The notes beneath the pieces were generated by a model that was not told the DNA's origin, made no database searches, and saw nothing but the letters and a program-made list of their open reading frames with translations. Positions 62,841 through 64,000 of a DNA stretch of 64,000 nt are shown here, piece after piece. This DNA is from Pandoraea horticolens (GTDB taxonomy: Bacteria > Pseudomonadota > Gammaproteobacteria > Burkholderiales > Burkholderiaceae): the NCBI RefSeq assembly GCF_902459555.1, contig NZ_CABPSM010000012.1:124001-188000 (forward strand). The letters are read 5' to 3'. The position numbers and the translations under genes are program-made. Positions within the stretch are counted from its first letter, which is position 1. Every line of letters begins with the position of its first letter.

Positions 62841-63686
62841 TCAGCTCAGCATCTTCAGCGAGAAGGTTTGCGCGAGCGATTGAACGCTGGACGCGTCGTC
62901 CGCACCCGGTGCACCGTCGGGCGGCGTCGCGCGCGGCGGCGGCAACGAGGACACGCCAACGTCGCCAGCGGCCCATTGCGGCTCGGGCAGTTCGTCGAAC
63001 ACCTGACGCAGACGCGAACCCCAGGTGTCGTGAATCATCTTGTAGTAGACGTTCTCGTCGTCGAGCGACGCGAAGCGCGTCACGCGCAGGCTGCCTTCTT
63101 CGTACACGAGCAGATCGAGCGGCAGCCCCACGGAGACGTTGGAGCGCAGGGTGGAATCCATGGAAATGAGGGCGCACTTAGCTCCGTCGTCCAGCGACGT
63201 GGCCGGCGTGACAAGCCGGTCGATGATCGGCTTGCCATATTTGGACTCGCCGATCTGGAAGTATGGATTGACCGACGACGCTTCGATGAAGTTACCCGCC
63301 GAATACAGTTGAAACAGACGGCTCGGCGCCCCGGCGATTTGGCCGCCGAGCAGGAAGCTGCAATTGAAGTCGACGCCGAAGGCTTCGAGCGCCTTGGCGT
63401 CGCGTGCATAGACGTCGCGAATCGCCTGACCGACGACGCGTGCCACATCGCTCATGGTCTTGGCAGTCCACAGGGTGTCGGTGTCGCGGGCTTCGACCAG
63501 GTGCTGGCGCACGGCCTGCGTGAGCGCGAGGTTGCCTGCCGAGAGCAGTACAAGCACGCGCTCGCCCGGACGCTCGAACACGAGCATCTTGCGGAAGGTG
63601 CTAACGTGATCAACGCCCGCATTGGTACGGGTATCGGAGAGAAATACGAGCCCGGCATCGAGCTTCATGGCCACGCAGTATGTCAT
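62841..63686 (-). CDS. Anbu, proteasome-like peptidase
   Basis: 281 residues from the ATG at 63686; this start puts Thr at position 2 (MTYCVAMKL), which becomes the N-terminal nucleophile, and leaves GGGG at the ribosome site. MTYC, SDTRTNAGVDHVSTFRKM and SMDSTLRSNVSVGLP are characteristic of Anbu, the HslV-like bacterial proteasome homologue. Its substrates are unknown. Usual partners (ATP-grasp, alpha-E, transglutaminase) are absent on this side; the region upstream is taken by an integrase. Confidence 0.9.
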   Translation of the reverse strand: MTYCVAMKLDAGLVFLSDTRTNAGVDHVSTFRKMLVFERPGERVLVLLSAGNLALTQAVRQHLVEARDTDTLWTAKTMSDVARVVGQAIRDVYARDAKALEAFGVDFNCSFLLGGQIAGAPSRLFQLYSAGNFIEASSVNPYFQIGESKYGKPIIDRLVTPATSLDDGAKCALISMDSTLRSNVSVGLPLDLLVYEEGSLRVTRFASLDDENVYYKMIHDTWGSRLRQVFDELPEPQWAAGDVGVSSLPPPRATPPDGAPGADDASSVQSLAQTFSLKMLS

Positions 63687-63865
63687 AACATGCCCCACAA
63701 CGTATCAGTACGTCTCACAGCAACCATCATTTCCATTATTTTTCAAAGACTTAATTATCTCAACGTCACTCCACGTCTCAGGATAGCTCGCGATTTCATG
63801 GTAGCCACATTGGTAGCTGCCGCTTAATTGCGCCACCACCACTTCACCACCACGGAGCCTAGCCT

Positions 63866-64000
63866 ATGCCTCGCATATTCAACGCGCTAGATGATATACA
63901 GATTCGACACTGGATAGCCAAAGGCGAGCCGGTTGCAAAGGCAGATGGCGATGGGTTGACATTTACGCTGTCCAAAAATGGAACCGCAACCTGGGTGTTG
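63866..64000 (+). CDS. Phage/P4-type tyrosine integrase, N-terminal fragment (cut by window edge)
   Basis: First 45 codons only. MPRIFNALDDIQIRHWIAKGEPVAKADGDGL matches the arm-type DNA-binding domain (DUF4102) that opens P4-like integrases, with the KADGDGLTFTLSKNGT stretch. CGGAG lies nine bases upstream of the ATG. The catalytic domain is outside the window. Codon use is more AT-rich than upstream genes, consistent with a mobile island. Confidence 0.75.
   Translation, partial: MPRIFNALDDIQIRHWIAKGEPVAKADGDGLTFTLSKNGTATWVL

Noticed and set aside
1-64000. tRNA, rRNA, CRISPR or insertion sequences
   Set aside because: No cloverleaf, spacer-repeat array, transposase or rRNA-like stretch was found on reading both strands; a tRNAscan/Infernal run would be needed for certainty.

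Overview
The window is high-GC, densely coded chromosomal DNA from a betaproteobacterium. The NAD-dependent formate dehydrogenase set fdsGBA-fdhD-fdsD, pel exopolysaccharide genes, BMP-type purine/nucleoside ABC transporter, PuuD-type urate oxidase and Anbu peptidase together suggest Burkholderiales. A Pandoraea-like Burkholderiaceae is my best guess (inference from gene content, no search run). I see no rRNA, tRNA, CRISPR array or insertion sequence. The only mobile-element sign is the first 45 codons of a phage/P4-type integrase at the right edge (63866-64000), so a genomic island probably starts there.

Layout, left to right. 1-4064: the 3' end of glutathione reductase (gor), an SNF-family Na+ symporter, a phytanoyl-CoA-dioxygenase-like protein and two small conserved proteins. 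4166-14602: formate metabolism. The minus-strand operon fdsG-fdsB-fdsA-fdhD-fdsD is preceded by a ModE-like regulator. Divergent to that regulator are an FdhF/YdeP-type molybdopterin oxidoreductase and a small winged-helix protein. Several TATGCA-centred inverted repeats, one a perfect 10+10 palindrome, mark the control regions. 14755-20733: a fatty-acid desaturase, then an iron-uptake operon (two small membrane proteins, a PepSY protein, a TonB-dependent siderophore receptor) behind a Fur-box-like site followed by a structured leader and an intrinsic terminator. 20798-25083: a serine hydrolase/MFS pair with a divergent LysR regulator, then ferredoxin-NADP reductase. 25301-32136: pelD-pelE-pelF-pelG plus galE, without pelA, pelB or pelC.

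32437-45667: a metallophosphoesterase, HU, a CHAD-domain protein, a Cd/Zn/Pb P-type ATPase with divergent CadR, a sulfide:quinone oxidoreductase, an EAL protein followed by a membrane diguanylate cyclase, an outer-membrane phospholipase A with a long N-terminal extension, a half-size EamA protein and a DUF1289 protein. 45648-49748: an aldehyde dehydrogenase, the ABC-F protein YbiT and a periplasmic cupin. 49842-60856: a purine block containing a BMP-type ABC importer, a LysR regulator, an 8-oxoguanine/guanine deaminase-like amidohydrolase, an NCS2 purine permease, 5-hydroxyisourate hydrolase and urate oxidase PuuD. Read together these could import purines or nucleosides and carry 8-oxoguanine through urate and 5-hydroxyisourate to OHCU. 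61392-64000: a MATE exporter, a solitary Anbu peptidase and the truncated integrase.

Themes that link genes: formate oxidation and its molybdenum-dependent regulation; iron acquisition; c-di-GMP signalling (PelD receptor, EAL and GGDEF proteins) around Pel export; metal and sulfide detoxification; purine catabolism.
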